The position numbers and the translations under genes were made by a program. A model generated the notes under the pieces. It made no database searches, was not told where the DNA came from, and worked only from the letters and a program-made list of their open reading frames with translations. Source: an uncultured Ruminococcus sp. (GTDB lineage: Bacteria > Bacillota > Clostridia > Oscillospirales > Ruminococcaceae). From it: DNA of 17,960 nucleotides. Position 1 is the stretch's first letter; each line of letters begins with the position of its first letter. Of this stretch, positions 8,475 through 16,089 are shown in pieces. The stretch is from contig CAMWJT010000004.1 in NCBI GenBank assembly GCA_947174625.1, forward strand, positions 1 through 17,960. Direction: 5' to 3'.

Positions 8475-8506
8475 AAAAAAAGTCCAGCTTTTCACTGGAT
8501 TTTTTT
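8475..8506. terminator. Bidirectional hairpin with A and T tracts
   Basis: A short stem TCCAG (8483-8487) / CTGGA (8495-8499) with a seven-base loop is flanked by seven A and seven T residues, so it could end transcripts from either side. It lies upstream of the IS1182-like remnant and may originally have insulated that element. Confidence 0.55.
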
Positions 8507-8556
8507 GACAGGTTGAGCTTTGCCAATGCAAAGTTATTTTGCTGTCTATAAAATAT

Positions 8557-8606
8557 AAAAGCTCTTTACGATATATCTGCTGTCAGACACCGTAAGGAGC
8601 TTTTTT
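8557..8606 (+). terminator. Strong stem-loop followed by T6
   Basis: AAAAGCTCTTTACG (8557-8570) pairs with CGTAAGGAGCTTTT (8591-8604) at 13 of 14 positions around a 20-base loop, and the right arm merges into six T residues. It could be an intrinsic terminator or the hairpin end of the decayed IS1182-like element. It separates the oxidoreductase/IS region from the recombinase segment. Confidence 0.6.
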
Positions 8607-8656
8607 CACATATTTAGGCATTGAATCGGTATAATTACAACTGAACTGATTTCCTG

Positions 8657-8677
8657 AAACTAAGAATTTTACGAAAA
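8657..8677 (+). repeat. Left 21-bp inverted repeat flanking the recombinase gene
   Basis: The 21 bases (core CTAAGAATTTTACG) recur as a perfect reverse complement at 10009-10029. The bases just outside the match on both sides differ, so the repeat is exactly 21 bp. Being inverted rather than direct, the pair predicts inversion, not excision, if both are recombination sites. Confidence 0.9.
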
Positions 8678-8704
8678 AATATTGATTTCACTAAGAGAGT
8701 ACAC

Positions 8705-8733
8705 TTGAAAAATACACTTTCTCTTGTTACAAT
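8705..8733 (+). promoter_or_regulatory. Probable promoter of the tyrosine recombinase
   Basis: TTGAAA (8705-8710) and TACAAT (8728-8733) are 17 bases apart, inside the left inverted repeat and about 117 bases before the preferred start at 8850. The heptamer TACACTT occurs twice in direct orientation (8700-8706 and 8714-8720), overlapping the -35 box. This could be an arm-type site through which the recombinase regulates itself. Confidence 0.55.
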
Positions 8734-8849
8734 TATAAATGTTTTTTTCTGAAATTGCAAGTGAAATATATAAAATCAGCAGATTGTCTATAAAAAGAAT
8801 ATTTGAAATGTGTATATTGCATATTTCAGACTGTTTGGAGGGTTACAAA

Positions 8850-9941
8850 ATGGAAATTTTAGCTGCAAATATAACGAAGCGTAAAGACGGACGGTACATG
8901 GGTAAATTCATTGCAGGATATGATGATAATGGCAAGGCTCAGTACCAATATGTTTATGGCAGGAATTACAATGAAGCTGAACACAAGGTTCTAATTGGTC
9001 GAGAGGTCGCTTCACGCTATCTTTCGGGCAGATATATCACTGTCGGCAAGGTTTGTGAAGAATGGCTGAATGCTGTTGTGAATCGTGTCAAGGAGTCAAC
9101 TTTTGTAAATTACAAGGCGAAGTTTGAAAAACATATATTGCCTGTATTTGTCGATATTCCATGCGCTGACCTGTCGGCAGGCATGATAAATGAGTTTATA
9201 AACAAAAAACTCGCAGAGGGACTTTCTGCAAGCTATGTAAGGGATATTTTTACGGTTTTCAAGTCTATGCTGAAATATGCTCAGGAAGAATACGGCTTCA
9301 GACTGTCACTAAAAAATGTTGTACTTCCAAAAGCTGAAAAGAAACAGATTGAAAAAATCAGTGATACACAGCAGAAAAGGCTTGTTTCGCATCTAAGGGC
9401 AAATATTTCCCTCACAGCTTTTGGAATCCTGATTTCTCTTTTTATGGGTTTGCGTATCGGTGAACTTTGCGGCTTGAAATGGAGTGATGTGGACTTTGAT
9501 AACAAGATTTTGCATATCAAAAGAACAGTTCAGCGCATTAGTTCAGCTAATGGCAGCAGAAAAACAAAAGTAATAATCTCGACTCCAAAATCTGAAACTT
9601 CATTCAGAAGCGTAGCTATACCTGATTTTCTCATGGAATATTTTAAAATGTTCCGAAACGAAGCTGATTTCTTTATTCTGTCGGGTTCGGATAATGTCAT
9701 CGAACCTCGTACCATGCAGTATCGCTACAAAAAAATACTCCAATTTGCCGAAGTAGATAATCATAACTTTCACAAGCTCCGTCATACATTCGCTACGAAT
9801 TGTGCCGAAAAAGGCTTCGATGTAAAAACGCTGTCCGTAGTCCTCGGTCACAGCAGTGTAAATCTCACGCTCAACCGCTATATCCACCCTGACCGTTCTC
9901 ACGAAAGGAAACTGATGAACAGTATGTGTATGCGCCTTTAG
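8850..9941 (+). CDS. Tyrosine recombinase (Tn916-Int-like site-specific integrase)
   Basis: The preferred start is ATG 8850, which has GGAGGG eight to thirteen bases upstream. The same frame is open back to 8739 but lacks a ribosome site there. The 363-residue product has an N-terminal arm-binding-like segment (ITKRKDGRYMGKFIAGYDDNG), a SAM-like core-binding domain (about residues 60-160) and a C-terminal catalytic domain. All expected catalytic residues are present: Arg202 (GLRIGELCGL), Lys247, His308 and Arg311 (HKLRH), His334 (LGHSS) and nucleophile Tyr344 (NRYIH). No excisionase, relaxase or other mobile-element gene adjoins. The gene is enclosed by a perfect 21-bp inverted repeat, so it more likely acts as a local invertase than as a phage or ICE integrase. 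That role is inferred. Confidence 0.93.
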   Translation: MEILAANITKRKDGRYMGKFIAGYDDNGKAQYQYVYGRNYNEAEHKVLIGREVASRYLSGRYITVGKVCEEWLNAVVNRVKESTFVNYKAKFEKHILPVFVDIPCADLSAGMINEFINKKLAEGLSASYVRDIFTVFKSMLKYAQEEYGFRLSLKNVVLPKAEKKQIEKISDTQQKRLVSHLRANISLTAFGILISLFMGLRIGELCGLKWSDVDFDNKILHIKRTVQRISSANGSRKTKVIISTPKSETSFRSVAIPDFLMEYFKMFRNEADFFILSGSDNVIEPRTMQYRYKKILQFAEVDNHNFHKLRHTFATNCAEKGFDVKTLSVVLGHSSVNLTLNRYIHPDRSHERKLMNSMCMRL

Positions 9942-10008
9942 TTGTAAATCGTTGTCAAATCAGCAGCTTGAAAACTGAATATATGCGAATTTACGCCGTT
10001 TTGGGATG

Positions 10009-10029
10009 TTTTCGTAAAATTCTTAGTTT
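10009..10029 (-). repeat. Right 21-bp inverted repeat flanking the recombinase gene
   Basis: Perfect reverse complement of 8657-8677, ending 107 bases before the start codon of the first dockerin-bearing hydrolase. A related half-copy, GAATTTACG, lies at 9987-9995 and can pair with CGTAAAATTC (10013-10022) to form an imperfect hairpin followed by TTAGTTTT. The right end might therefore also act as a weak terminator. Confidence 0.9.
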
Positions 10030-10136
10030 TGAGAAAAATGATATGATATTCCCCTTCATATTATATCACGAGATTGGAGAGTGATACAGCATCTTGATTC
10101 AGTTATGAAAATACATCTTTTAAGGAGGAAAATTAT

Positions 10137-13100
10137 ATGAAAAACAAACGATTTATCAGCTTTTTGACTGCAGTTGCAATGGTTATCGGATTTTTGGGGT
10201 ATGTACCAATAAATAATGTTCAAGCAGCAACTCATACTGCTGAGCAAACTAAAACGGATTACTTTAACAAATCCTATACACTTACAGGAGATGAAGCAGA
10301 AGATATTGTTAGGGTTGCCATTCAGCAGGAAGGAAAAACTCAAAGTCAATTACACTATACTGTTGATTGGTGTGCTCTCTTTATCACTGATTGTGCAAAG
10401 TTAGCGGGTATTTCAACCAATATAATTGTACCTAATCAATGGGCAGGTGATTTAGGCTCATCAAAAACAACAGGAAATTTCGGTGGACCATATTATCCAA
10501 ATAACGGTTCATTTGAGCCTAAAAAAGGAGATATTGTATATTATGATGGTGTAGAAGTAAACGGAAGTTCAGGTCATGTTGAAATTGTAATAGATTACAA
10601 TAAGTTAAGTAATACAATTACATCAATCGGAGGAAATACTGGATATTCAGCAACTGGTACATACTGTGTATATCGTCATAAAAATCAAAGTTTAAAAAAG
10701 AGTGGTTCATTTATGGATGTTATTGGCTTTGAAAGACCGAATTATGACAATGTTCCAGTAAATCCACCTGCAAATGATGACGAATTAGGTATACCATATC
10801 CACGTCCGCAGGTAAGCAGTACTTGCTGGATTGGTGAAGGCAGCGTTACAAGCGGAGACGATGTGCGTTGGGTTCAGTATGCACTAAATTTAGCTAACAA
10901 CGCTGGTCTTGCTGTCGATGGTGTATGGGGAACAAACTCAAAAAATGCAACCATTGCATTCCAGAAGAAATACGGGCTTACTGCGGATGGACAGGCTGGC
11001 ACAAATACGATAAATAAACTTGTTGAGCTTTTAAAACCATCAATTGTGCCAACAGGTAACGAAATGTCCAAAGGTGCAGGACAAACAATTGCTGATGGTG
11101 ATTATTGGATAGAATCTGCACTCAGCAAACGTTATCTTGTTGATATTAAAGGGGATAATTATGATACAACAAACGGAACAAATCTGAAAATGCATATATG
11201 GAATTCAGATATATTTGGAAAATATGATGTTTTCACTTTTAAATATCTTAATAATGGGTTCTATCAAATAACTCAGCGTACAACCAACATGAGCATTGAT
11301 GTTAATGGAGCATCTAAAGAAAGAGGCGCAAATGTTCAGATGTGGAAAAGCAGCAATTCTACTGCACAGCAATGGTCAATAACAAAAACTTCTGACGGTT
11401 ATAAATTGCAGGCTAAATGCAGTGGCTTTTGTCTTGATGTATATGGAGGAAATGTTGAAAACAATTCTAATCTAAATGTATGGGAAGATAATGGCACAAA
11501 AGCACAGAGATTTAATCTTATTCCATATAAATGCAGTCATACTTTCGGTTCATGGTCTACAGTTCAGAATGCGACCTGCACGGCAGACGGAAAACAGACA
11601 AGAAAATGTACTGATTGTGGTTATTCCGAATCAAAGACAATTGCTAAAATAGGACATTCGCTCAGTAGTTGGGAAATTACATCGAATCCAACCTGTACCA
11701 AAACGGGAACAAGGCAACGTGATTGCAGTAAGTGTGGCTACGGTGAAGGAGAATCAATACCTGCTCTCAGTCACTCCTACGGCAATTGGACTAATTCCGT
11801 CAAGACAAGCTGCACAGTCGATGGAAAAGATACACGCAAGTGCAGCAGATGCGGAAATACCGAAACAAGAGTTATTACAAAAACAGGACACAAATATGTT
11901 GACAAGGTAGTCGCTCCGACTTGCACAGAAAAGGGCTACACGCTCCATACCTGCTCACTTTGTAATGACAACTACAAGGATAAAGAAACAAATATAACCG
12001 GGCATAATTTCACTTCAAAAATGATCAGCGGTTATATGACATATGTCTGCTCAGACTGCGGATATATGTACACTGCACCATTTGAGGGCGAGGGAACAGC
12101 GGAATCTCCGTTTATTATCTCCAATGCTGACGAACTCAGAGCCGTAAGCGAAACAGTCAATAATACTGAACTTAATCAGATTTTTGGTCATGCTTACTAT
12201 AAGCAGACGACTGATATTGACCTTGAAAATATTTCCTGGACTCCTATAGGTCTTGGATATGACGGCGATAATGGAACCGGAGAATATAACTGCAATACAA
12301 GGATGTTCTTTGGAGTATACGACGGAAATCAGCATACAATTTATAATTTGAATTCTGGTAAATATACTGCCACTGGTCTTTTTGGATGTGTCAGAGGTGA
12401 AAATGCAGAGGTTATAAATCTTGTGGTTTTCGGAAATATTAATTCTAACTGTGATGGTGGTGGTATAACCGGTGGGCTGCATTATGGTGCTAAGATTACA
12501 AACTGCGCATTTATCGGAAATGTCAATGGTACTGCTGCAAAGGGTTCTGTAGGCGGTATTTCGGGCTATACTAACGGCGGAGCTACTATTAGCAATTGCT
12601 ATCATAACGGAGAGATTACAGGCGGAAACGAGACAGCAGGAATTGTTGGTAATGTCGCTTTTAACAAATGGGCTGATAATAATGCAGCTACTGTAGTTGA
12701 AAACTGCTATCATGTTAATAGTAATGTATCTGGAGTAAAGTCCGGAGCTATTGTTGGAAACTGTACTTATTATGAAGAAAAAAACAACACTATCACAATA
12801 AAAAATTGTTATGCCTCAAAGAGCAGCAACTACGGTGAAAGAAATGAAGCCGCTACATATGATGACACAATGCTTCTTCCTGATTCGTTTCTTAAGAAGA
12901 TAGCCGAGGATTTAGGCGAAGAGTATACTGATAATACAAATCCCGAACTTAACAATGGCTTTCCTGTATTTCCTTGGCAGCTTGACACCATGCTTAAAGG
13001 CGATGCCGATAATAATGGAGTTGTAGATGTGAATGATGCCATTATGCTTCGGAACTGGCTTCATGGTTCAGGAGAATTGATAAACTGGGAAAATGTTGAC

Positions 13101-13175
13101 CTTTGCAAGGACAGCAGAATTGATGTATTTGACTTTTGTTTATTGAAAAGACTTCTTATTGAAAACGCTGAGTAA
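10137..13175 (+). CDS. Secreted CHAP-type peptidoglycan hydrolase with PG-binding, ricin-like, Cys-repeat, GLUG and dockerin modules
   Basis: 1012 residues with a strong AAGGAGG site. Order: signal peptide 1-30 (cleavage after VQA); CHAP-like amidase/endopeptidase with Cys79 (DWCALF), GDIVYYDG, His147 (SSGHVEIV) and a GGN segment; peptidoglycan_binding_1 module at about 242-298; ricin-type beta-trefoil at about 320-464 with QQW and QRF motifs; 4.5 Cys-rich repeats of 39 residues from His468 to about 647; GLUG-type beta-helix repeats (GGISGYTNGG) at about 720-880; and a dockerin from about 954. The enzyme should cut cell-wall peptides outside the cell, and the dockerin should attach it to a cohesin scaffold or the cell surface. 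It is followed by a lysozyme-like partner of similar architecture. Transcription probably enters from upstream; I found no convincing promoter in the 195-base gap before it. Confidence 0.88.
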   Translation: MKNKRFISFLTAVAMVIGFLGYVPINNVQAATHTAEQTKTDYFNKSYTLTGDEAEDIVRVAIQQEGKTQSQLHYTVDWCALFITDCAKLAGISTNIIVPNQWAGDLGSSKTTGNFGGPYYPNNGSFEPKKGDIVYYDGVEVNGSSGHVEIVIDYNKLSNTITSIGGNTGYSATGTYCVYRHKNQSLKKSGSFMDVIGFERPNYDNVPVNPPANDDELGIPYPRPQVSSTCWIGEGSVTSGDDVRWVQYALNLANNAGLAVDGVWGTNSKNATIAFQKKYGLTADGQAGTNTINKLVELLKPSIVPTGNEMSKGAGQTIADGDYWIESALSKRYLVDIKGDNYDTTNGTNLKMHIWNSDIFGKYDVFTFKYLNNGFYQITQRTTNMSIDVNGASKERGANVQMWKSSNSTAQQWSITKTSDGYKLQAKCSGFCLDVYGGNVENNSNLNVWEDNGTKAQRFNLIPYKCSHTFGSWSTVQNATCTADGKQTRKCTDCGYSESKTIAKIGHSLSSWEITSNPTCTKTGTRQRDCSKCGYGEGESIPALSHSYGNWTNSVKTSCTVDGKDTRKCSRCGNTETRVITKTGHKYVDKVVAPTCTEKGYTLHTCSLCNDNYKDKETNITGHNFTSKMISGYMTYVCSDCGYMYTAPFEGEGTAESPFIISNADELRAVSETVNNTELNQIFGHAYYKQTTDIDLENISWTPIGLGYDGDNGTGEYNCNTRMFFGVYDGNQHTIYNLNSGKYTATGLFGCVRGENAEVINLVVFGNINSNCDGGGITGGLHYGAKITNCAFIGNVNGTAAKGSVGGISGYTNGGATISNCYHNGEITGGNETAGIVGNVAFNKWADNNAATVVENCYHVNSNVSGVKSGAIVGNCTYYEEKNNTITIKNCYASKSSNYGERNEAATYDDTMLLPDSFLKKIAEDLGEEYTDNTNPELNNGFPVFPWQLDTMLKGDADNNGVVDVNDAIMLRNWLHGSGELINWENVDLCKDSRIDVFDFCLLKRLLIENAE
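11538..12076 (+). repeat. Tandem 39-residue Cys-rich repeats inside the CHAP protein
   Basis: Four units begin with His at residues 468, 507, 546 and 585, and a partial fifth begins at 623. They share H-x4-W-x7-C-x3-G-x3-R-x-C-x2-CG-x2-E-x3-I, with drift in the fourth. The unit is 117 bp. The paired cysteines (CxxCG) suggest a metal-binding or disulfide-stabilised knuckle that spaces the catalytic and lectin parts from the dockerin. Confidence 0.8.
12997..13172 (+). other. Dockerin module of the CHAP protein
   Basis: The last 59 residues start GDADNNGVVDVNDAIMLRNWL and have a second, degenerate half (DLCKDSRIDVFDFCLLKRLL). The first half fits the Ca-binding loop D-x-D-x-x-G-x-x-D followed by a cohesin-contact helix. 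In the second half the loop is shortened to C-K-D-S-R-I-D, as in several Ruminococcus dockerins. It should bind a cohesin on a scaffoldin or the cell surface. Confidence 0.8.
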
Positions 13176-13183
13176 AACGATTT

Positions 13184-13209
13184 CAGTCTCCTCGGAAACG
13201 AGGAGACTG
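13184..13209 (+). other. Perfect 11-bp hairpin with GAAA tetraloop between the two hydrolase genes
   Basis: CAGTCTCCTCG and CGAGGAGACTG pair perfectly around GAAA, a stable GNRA tetraloop, nine bases after the stop codon of the CHAP gene. What follows is ATAATATAAT, not a T run, so this is a poor intrinsic terminator. It may be an mRNA-stabilising or attenuating element between co-transcribed genes. Confidence 0.7.
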
Positions 13210-13242
13210 ATAATATAATATCACTTGAAAGGAGCACCTTCT

Positions 13243-15543
13243 ATGAAAAAGACTGGTATAGTAAACATTGTAGTAAGTCTTATAGTATCAATGGCTTTTT
13301 TTGCCAGTAATTTAAACATTTTAACTTCTACAAACGTTTCGGCAAACACAAATGTAAGCAATCTTAGTCCTACTGACAGTACTTTTGCCTTTTTGAGAGA
13401 AATAGAAAAATATTCCTCTGAGTGCTATTGGGATAATCTGCAATGGTCAATTGGATATGGAACGAAATGCCCTTATTCTCATTCAAGAAACGGAAATTAT
13501 CCCGGTGAAAGTGGTGGACATACTATAACTGAAAATCAGGCACGTGACCAGATGCAGAGTAAAATAGCTGGATATGTGTCTACATTGAAATCTAATTGCA
13601 GCGTACTTTCAATGACTCAAAATCAGTTTGATGCATTGCTTAGTGCGACATATAATCATGGAAATATTCGTGAGAATGGATGTAGTGATTGTTCATATCA
13701 GACCATGCCGTTAGTTAAATATCTGATGGGAAAACTTTCAGCAGATGATGCGAGAAATCAATATTATTCATGGTGTGTTATGAAAGGGACTATGTATGAA
13801 ACAGGCTTACGAAACAGGAGAAAGAAAGAGGCAGAGTTATTCTTTTCAGATACTTCCCCAATCGGAAATGACACAGAGCTGAATATTCCATATCCACGCC
13901 CACAATGCAGCAGTACACATTGGCTTGGTGACGGTACAGTCGGCTCGGTCACAGGAATTAAAAAAGGCAATGAAGTCGGCTGGCTGCAAACAGCACTTAA
14001 CAGAGCCATCAACGCAGAGCTTGACGTTGACTGTGAAATAGGACCGAAAACTACGGCTGCTATAAAAAAATTTCAAAGTCAATACGGCTTGACCGCTGAT
14101 GGCTATGCCGGAGAGAAAACCATTAATAAACTTGTTGAGCTTTTGAGAAAACCGATTGAACTTGGAATGCCACAGTTAAGTACAATATCTGTTAAAAAGC
14201 CGACATCGCTTGAAAAGGGTGTAGTTGATATTTCATGGTATTCTTTAAAAAACGCCACAAACTACTTGCTGAAAGTTGGGTTTACCACGATATCTGGAGA
14301 ACAAACAATTGAGGTAGGCAATTCAACAAATTATATATTCACTTACTCAAGGGAGTTTATCGAAGAAAATGGTGAACTTGAAATGTGGATACAGGTTATC
14401 GCCTTAAATGAGGAATATGGATTACAAGCTGAATCGGAGGGAGTATACATAATGCTTGAAATTGATGATGTTCCCGATGTTCCAATAACAACATTAACTT
14501 CCGTAACAGAGAAATCAGCAACAATCACGTGGAATGCAGTATCGGGAGCAACAGGATATAGGATTGATTTCAGGAAATCCGGTGATGAATATGCTCAAAT
14601 TGAAAGCAATTATTCAGGAACGAGTTATACCAAAGCAGGACTTGCACCAGGTACACAATATTACTTCAGAGTGTATGCGGTGAACAGTGCCGGAACATCA
14701 GCCAAACCCGAAACAGTAGGGGCGAAAACTCTTAATACTGTGACCATACACTATAATGCTAATGGCGGCACTCTTGCAAGTGATAGTGAGTATTACACAG
14801 CAACTAGTGGTGACATTTATAAAACCTCAAGCAATGCAATTGTTGCACCTGTATGGCCTGAAAATTTCAAGCATGAAAACGGATTGTATAATGCGTCTAC
14901 ATTTAAACTTTCGAGAACAGGCTATACTTTTCTCGGCTGGAGTACTGCAAAGAGCGGAGAAACTGTATATGGACAAAATGATAACACAATATCTGCTAAT
15001 ACACTTTATCCCGAAATAACATCAAAGTGCGGAACGATTACTTTGTATGCTCAGTGGAAGGAAAATCCTGTTACAACCACAACGCCTAAAATGACAACGA
15101 CAACGAAAGTTGCAACAACTACAGCTACTACAACAGTGCCCAAGCTTTCTGTTGATGCAGTTGAAATAAATATGTCAATTAAAGAGCAATATGCTATAAA
15201 AGCAAATCAAACTGACCTGAAATACAAATCCGATAATACAGATGTTGTAATTGTATCTAAAAATGGTATAATTACAGCAGTCGGAAACGGTGAAACAATT
15301 ATTTCCGTAAGTAACAGCAGTAGCGATGTAGTTAAGATCAAGGTTAAGGTTATTTCTCTGATTAAAGGCGATGTCAACAATGATGGTGAAGTAACTGTTG
15401 CTGATGCTATCATGCTTCGGAACTGGCTTCATGGTTCAGGAGAATTGACAAACTGGGAAAATGTTGACCTTTGCGAGGACGGAGTAATTAACATATTTGA
15501 CCTTTGTCTGCTCAGGAAGATTCTCGCAGAAGAGCTACAATAG
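13243..15543 (+). CDS. Secreted phage-type lysozyme with PG-binding, FN3, InlB-like repeat, Big2-like and dockerin modules
   Basis: ATG 13243 is chosen because GGAG ends eight bases upstream; the frame extends to a TTG at 13225. The 766-residue protein contains a signal peptide 1-34 (cleavage after VSA); a GH24-like muramidase domain at about 48-205 (FLREIEKYSSECYWD, then SIGYGTKC, FDALLSATYNHG and GLRNRRKKEAELF); a peptidoglycan_binding_1 module at about 242-303; two fibronectin type III-like domains at about 307-405 and 407-496; an InlB/Listeria-Bacteroides-type repeat at about 500-606 (IHYNANGG, TGYTFLGWS, ITLYAQW); a Thr-rich linker at 607-634; a Big2-like domain at about 635-706; and a dockerin at 708-766. 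It should cleave glycan strands of the cell wall outside the cell, complementing the CHAP enzyme 67 bases upstream. The catalytic Glu is probably Glu53 or Glu55; I cannot fix which. Confidence 0.87.
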   Translation: MKKTGIVNIVVSLIVSMAFFASNLNILTSTNVSANTNVSNLSPTDSTFAFLREIEKYSSECYWDNLQWSIGYGTKCPYSHSRNGNYPGESGGHTITENQARDQMQSKIAGYVSTLKSNCSVLSMTQNQFDALLSATYNHGNIRENGCSDCSYQTMPLVKYLMGKLSADDARNQYYSWCVMKGTMYETGLRNRRKKEAELFFSDTSPIGNDTELNIPYPRPQCSSTHWLGDGTVGSVTGIKKGNEVGWLQTALNRAINAELDVDCEIGPKTTAAIKKFQSQYGLTADGYAGEKTINKLVELLRKPIELGMPQLSTISVKKPTSLEKGVVDISWYSLKNATNYLLKVGFTTISGEQTIEVGNSTNYIFTYSREFIEENGELEMWIQVIALNEEYGLQAESEGVYIMLEIDDVPDVPITTLTSVTEKSATITWNAVSGATGYRIDFRKSGDEYAQIESNYSGTSYTKAGLAPGTQYYFRVYAVNSAGTSAKPETVGAKTLNTVTIHYNANGGTLASDSEYYTATSGDIYKTSSNAIVAPVWPENFKHENGLYNASTFKLSRTGYTFLGWSTAKSGETVYGQNDNTISANTLYPEITSKCGTITLYAQWKENPVTTTTPKMTTTTKVATTTATTTVPKLSVDAVEINMSIKEQYAIKANQTDLKYKSDNTDVVIVSKNGIITAVGNGETIISVSNSSSDVVKIKVKVISLIKGDVNNDGEVTVADAIMLRNWLHGSGELTNWENVDLCEDGVINIFDLCLLRKILAEELQ
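15364..15540 (+). other. Dockerin module of the lysozyme-like protein
   Basis: It starts GDVNNDGEVTVADAIMLRNWL, with a second half DLCEDGVINIFDLCLLRKIL. The intervening segment is identical in protein to the CHAP protein's dockerin except one residue (I to T), and over about 69 bases the DNA differs at only two positions. Both proteins should therefore dock to the same cohesin. Confidence 0.8.
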
Positions 15544-15568
15544 TTATATATTCAGTCTTTCTGATTAT

Positions 15569-15977
15569 ACAAGGCTGGGCGTTATGATGTGCGGGGAAAG
15601 TGGCACCTGAAATCGCTGGAGAAATATTATATTGTGGATGTGGGATTGTGTCGCCTGCTTCTTGGCGACCATCATCGGGATATTGGGCATATTCTGGAGA
15701 ATATCATCTATCTGGAATTAATCTGCTTATGCGTTCAGCGTGGCAAGGTCGGCGAGCTGGAAATTGATTTCATTGCAGAAAAGAACAGCAACAGGACGTA
15801 TTATCAGGTTTTGCCAGTTTACTTGACCCGAATACGTTCAACAAAGAAATAACGCCGTTGAAACGGGTAAATGACAATTATCAGAAATTTATTATCACAA
15901 TGGATGAACTGCCGATGGATGAAGAGGACATTAAAATTATCAATATCATAGATTTTCTTTTAGAAGAATATGATTAA
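15569..15977 (+). pseudogene. C-terminal remnant of a DUF4143-type AAA ATPase
   Basis: The frame RYDVRGKWHLKSLEKYYIVDVGLC, then GHILENIIYLEL and GKVGELEIDFIAE, is the C-terminal domain of the clostridial ATPase family with DUF4143. After YYQV the frame shifts near 15812 and continues in another frame as ASLLDPNTFNKEITPLKRVNDNYQKF, then IITMDELPMDEEDIK..., ending at TAA 15975-15977. The N-terminal ATPase with its Walker motifs is missing. The fragment is non-functional and marks a recombination scar just after the hydrolase genes. Confidence 0.8.
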
Positions 15978-16029
15978 CTATAAAAAGTGAAACAAATGCC
16001 GGATTTTAAAAAAAATTTCATAAAATCAC

Positions 16030-16067
16030 TTGCAATTTGCATTAAATTGTGCTATAATATATGCAAA
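16030..16067 (+). promoter_or_regulatory. Promoter and operator of the toxin-antitoxin operon
   Basis: TTGCAA (16030-16035) and TATAAT (16053-16058) are 17 bases apart. An inverted repeat TTTGCAT (16036-16042) / ATGCAAA (16061-16067) brackets the -10 box. RelB/DinJ antitoxins typically repress their own operon at such a site; the binding itself is inferred. Confidence 0.7.
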
Positions 16068-16089
16068 GATAAACAAGGAGGCGTATACT

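Noticed and set aside
8657..10029. Recombinase segment as an excisable integrated element with attL and attR
   Set aside because: The flanking repeats are inverted rather than direct, no cargo or excisionase is present, and no direct repeat pair was found around the gene.
10036..10070. AT-rich partial palindrome (ATATGA / TCATAT) before the CHAP gene as promoter or operator
   Set aside because: The TATGAT and TATTAT boxes lack acceptable -35 partners and the dyad is only six bases in AT-rich DNA.
12051..12713. 220-codon open frame on the minus strand
   Set aside because: It lies wholly opposite the beta-helix part of the CHAP protein, has a biased, repetitive composition mirroring that gene, and has no ribosome site or recognisable motif.
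10137..15543. Hydrolase pair as a prophage lysis cassette
   Set aside because: Both have signal peptides, dockerins and long multi-domain tails, and no holin, tail or other phage gene adjoins.
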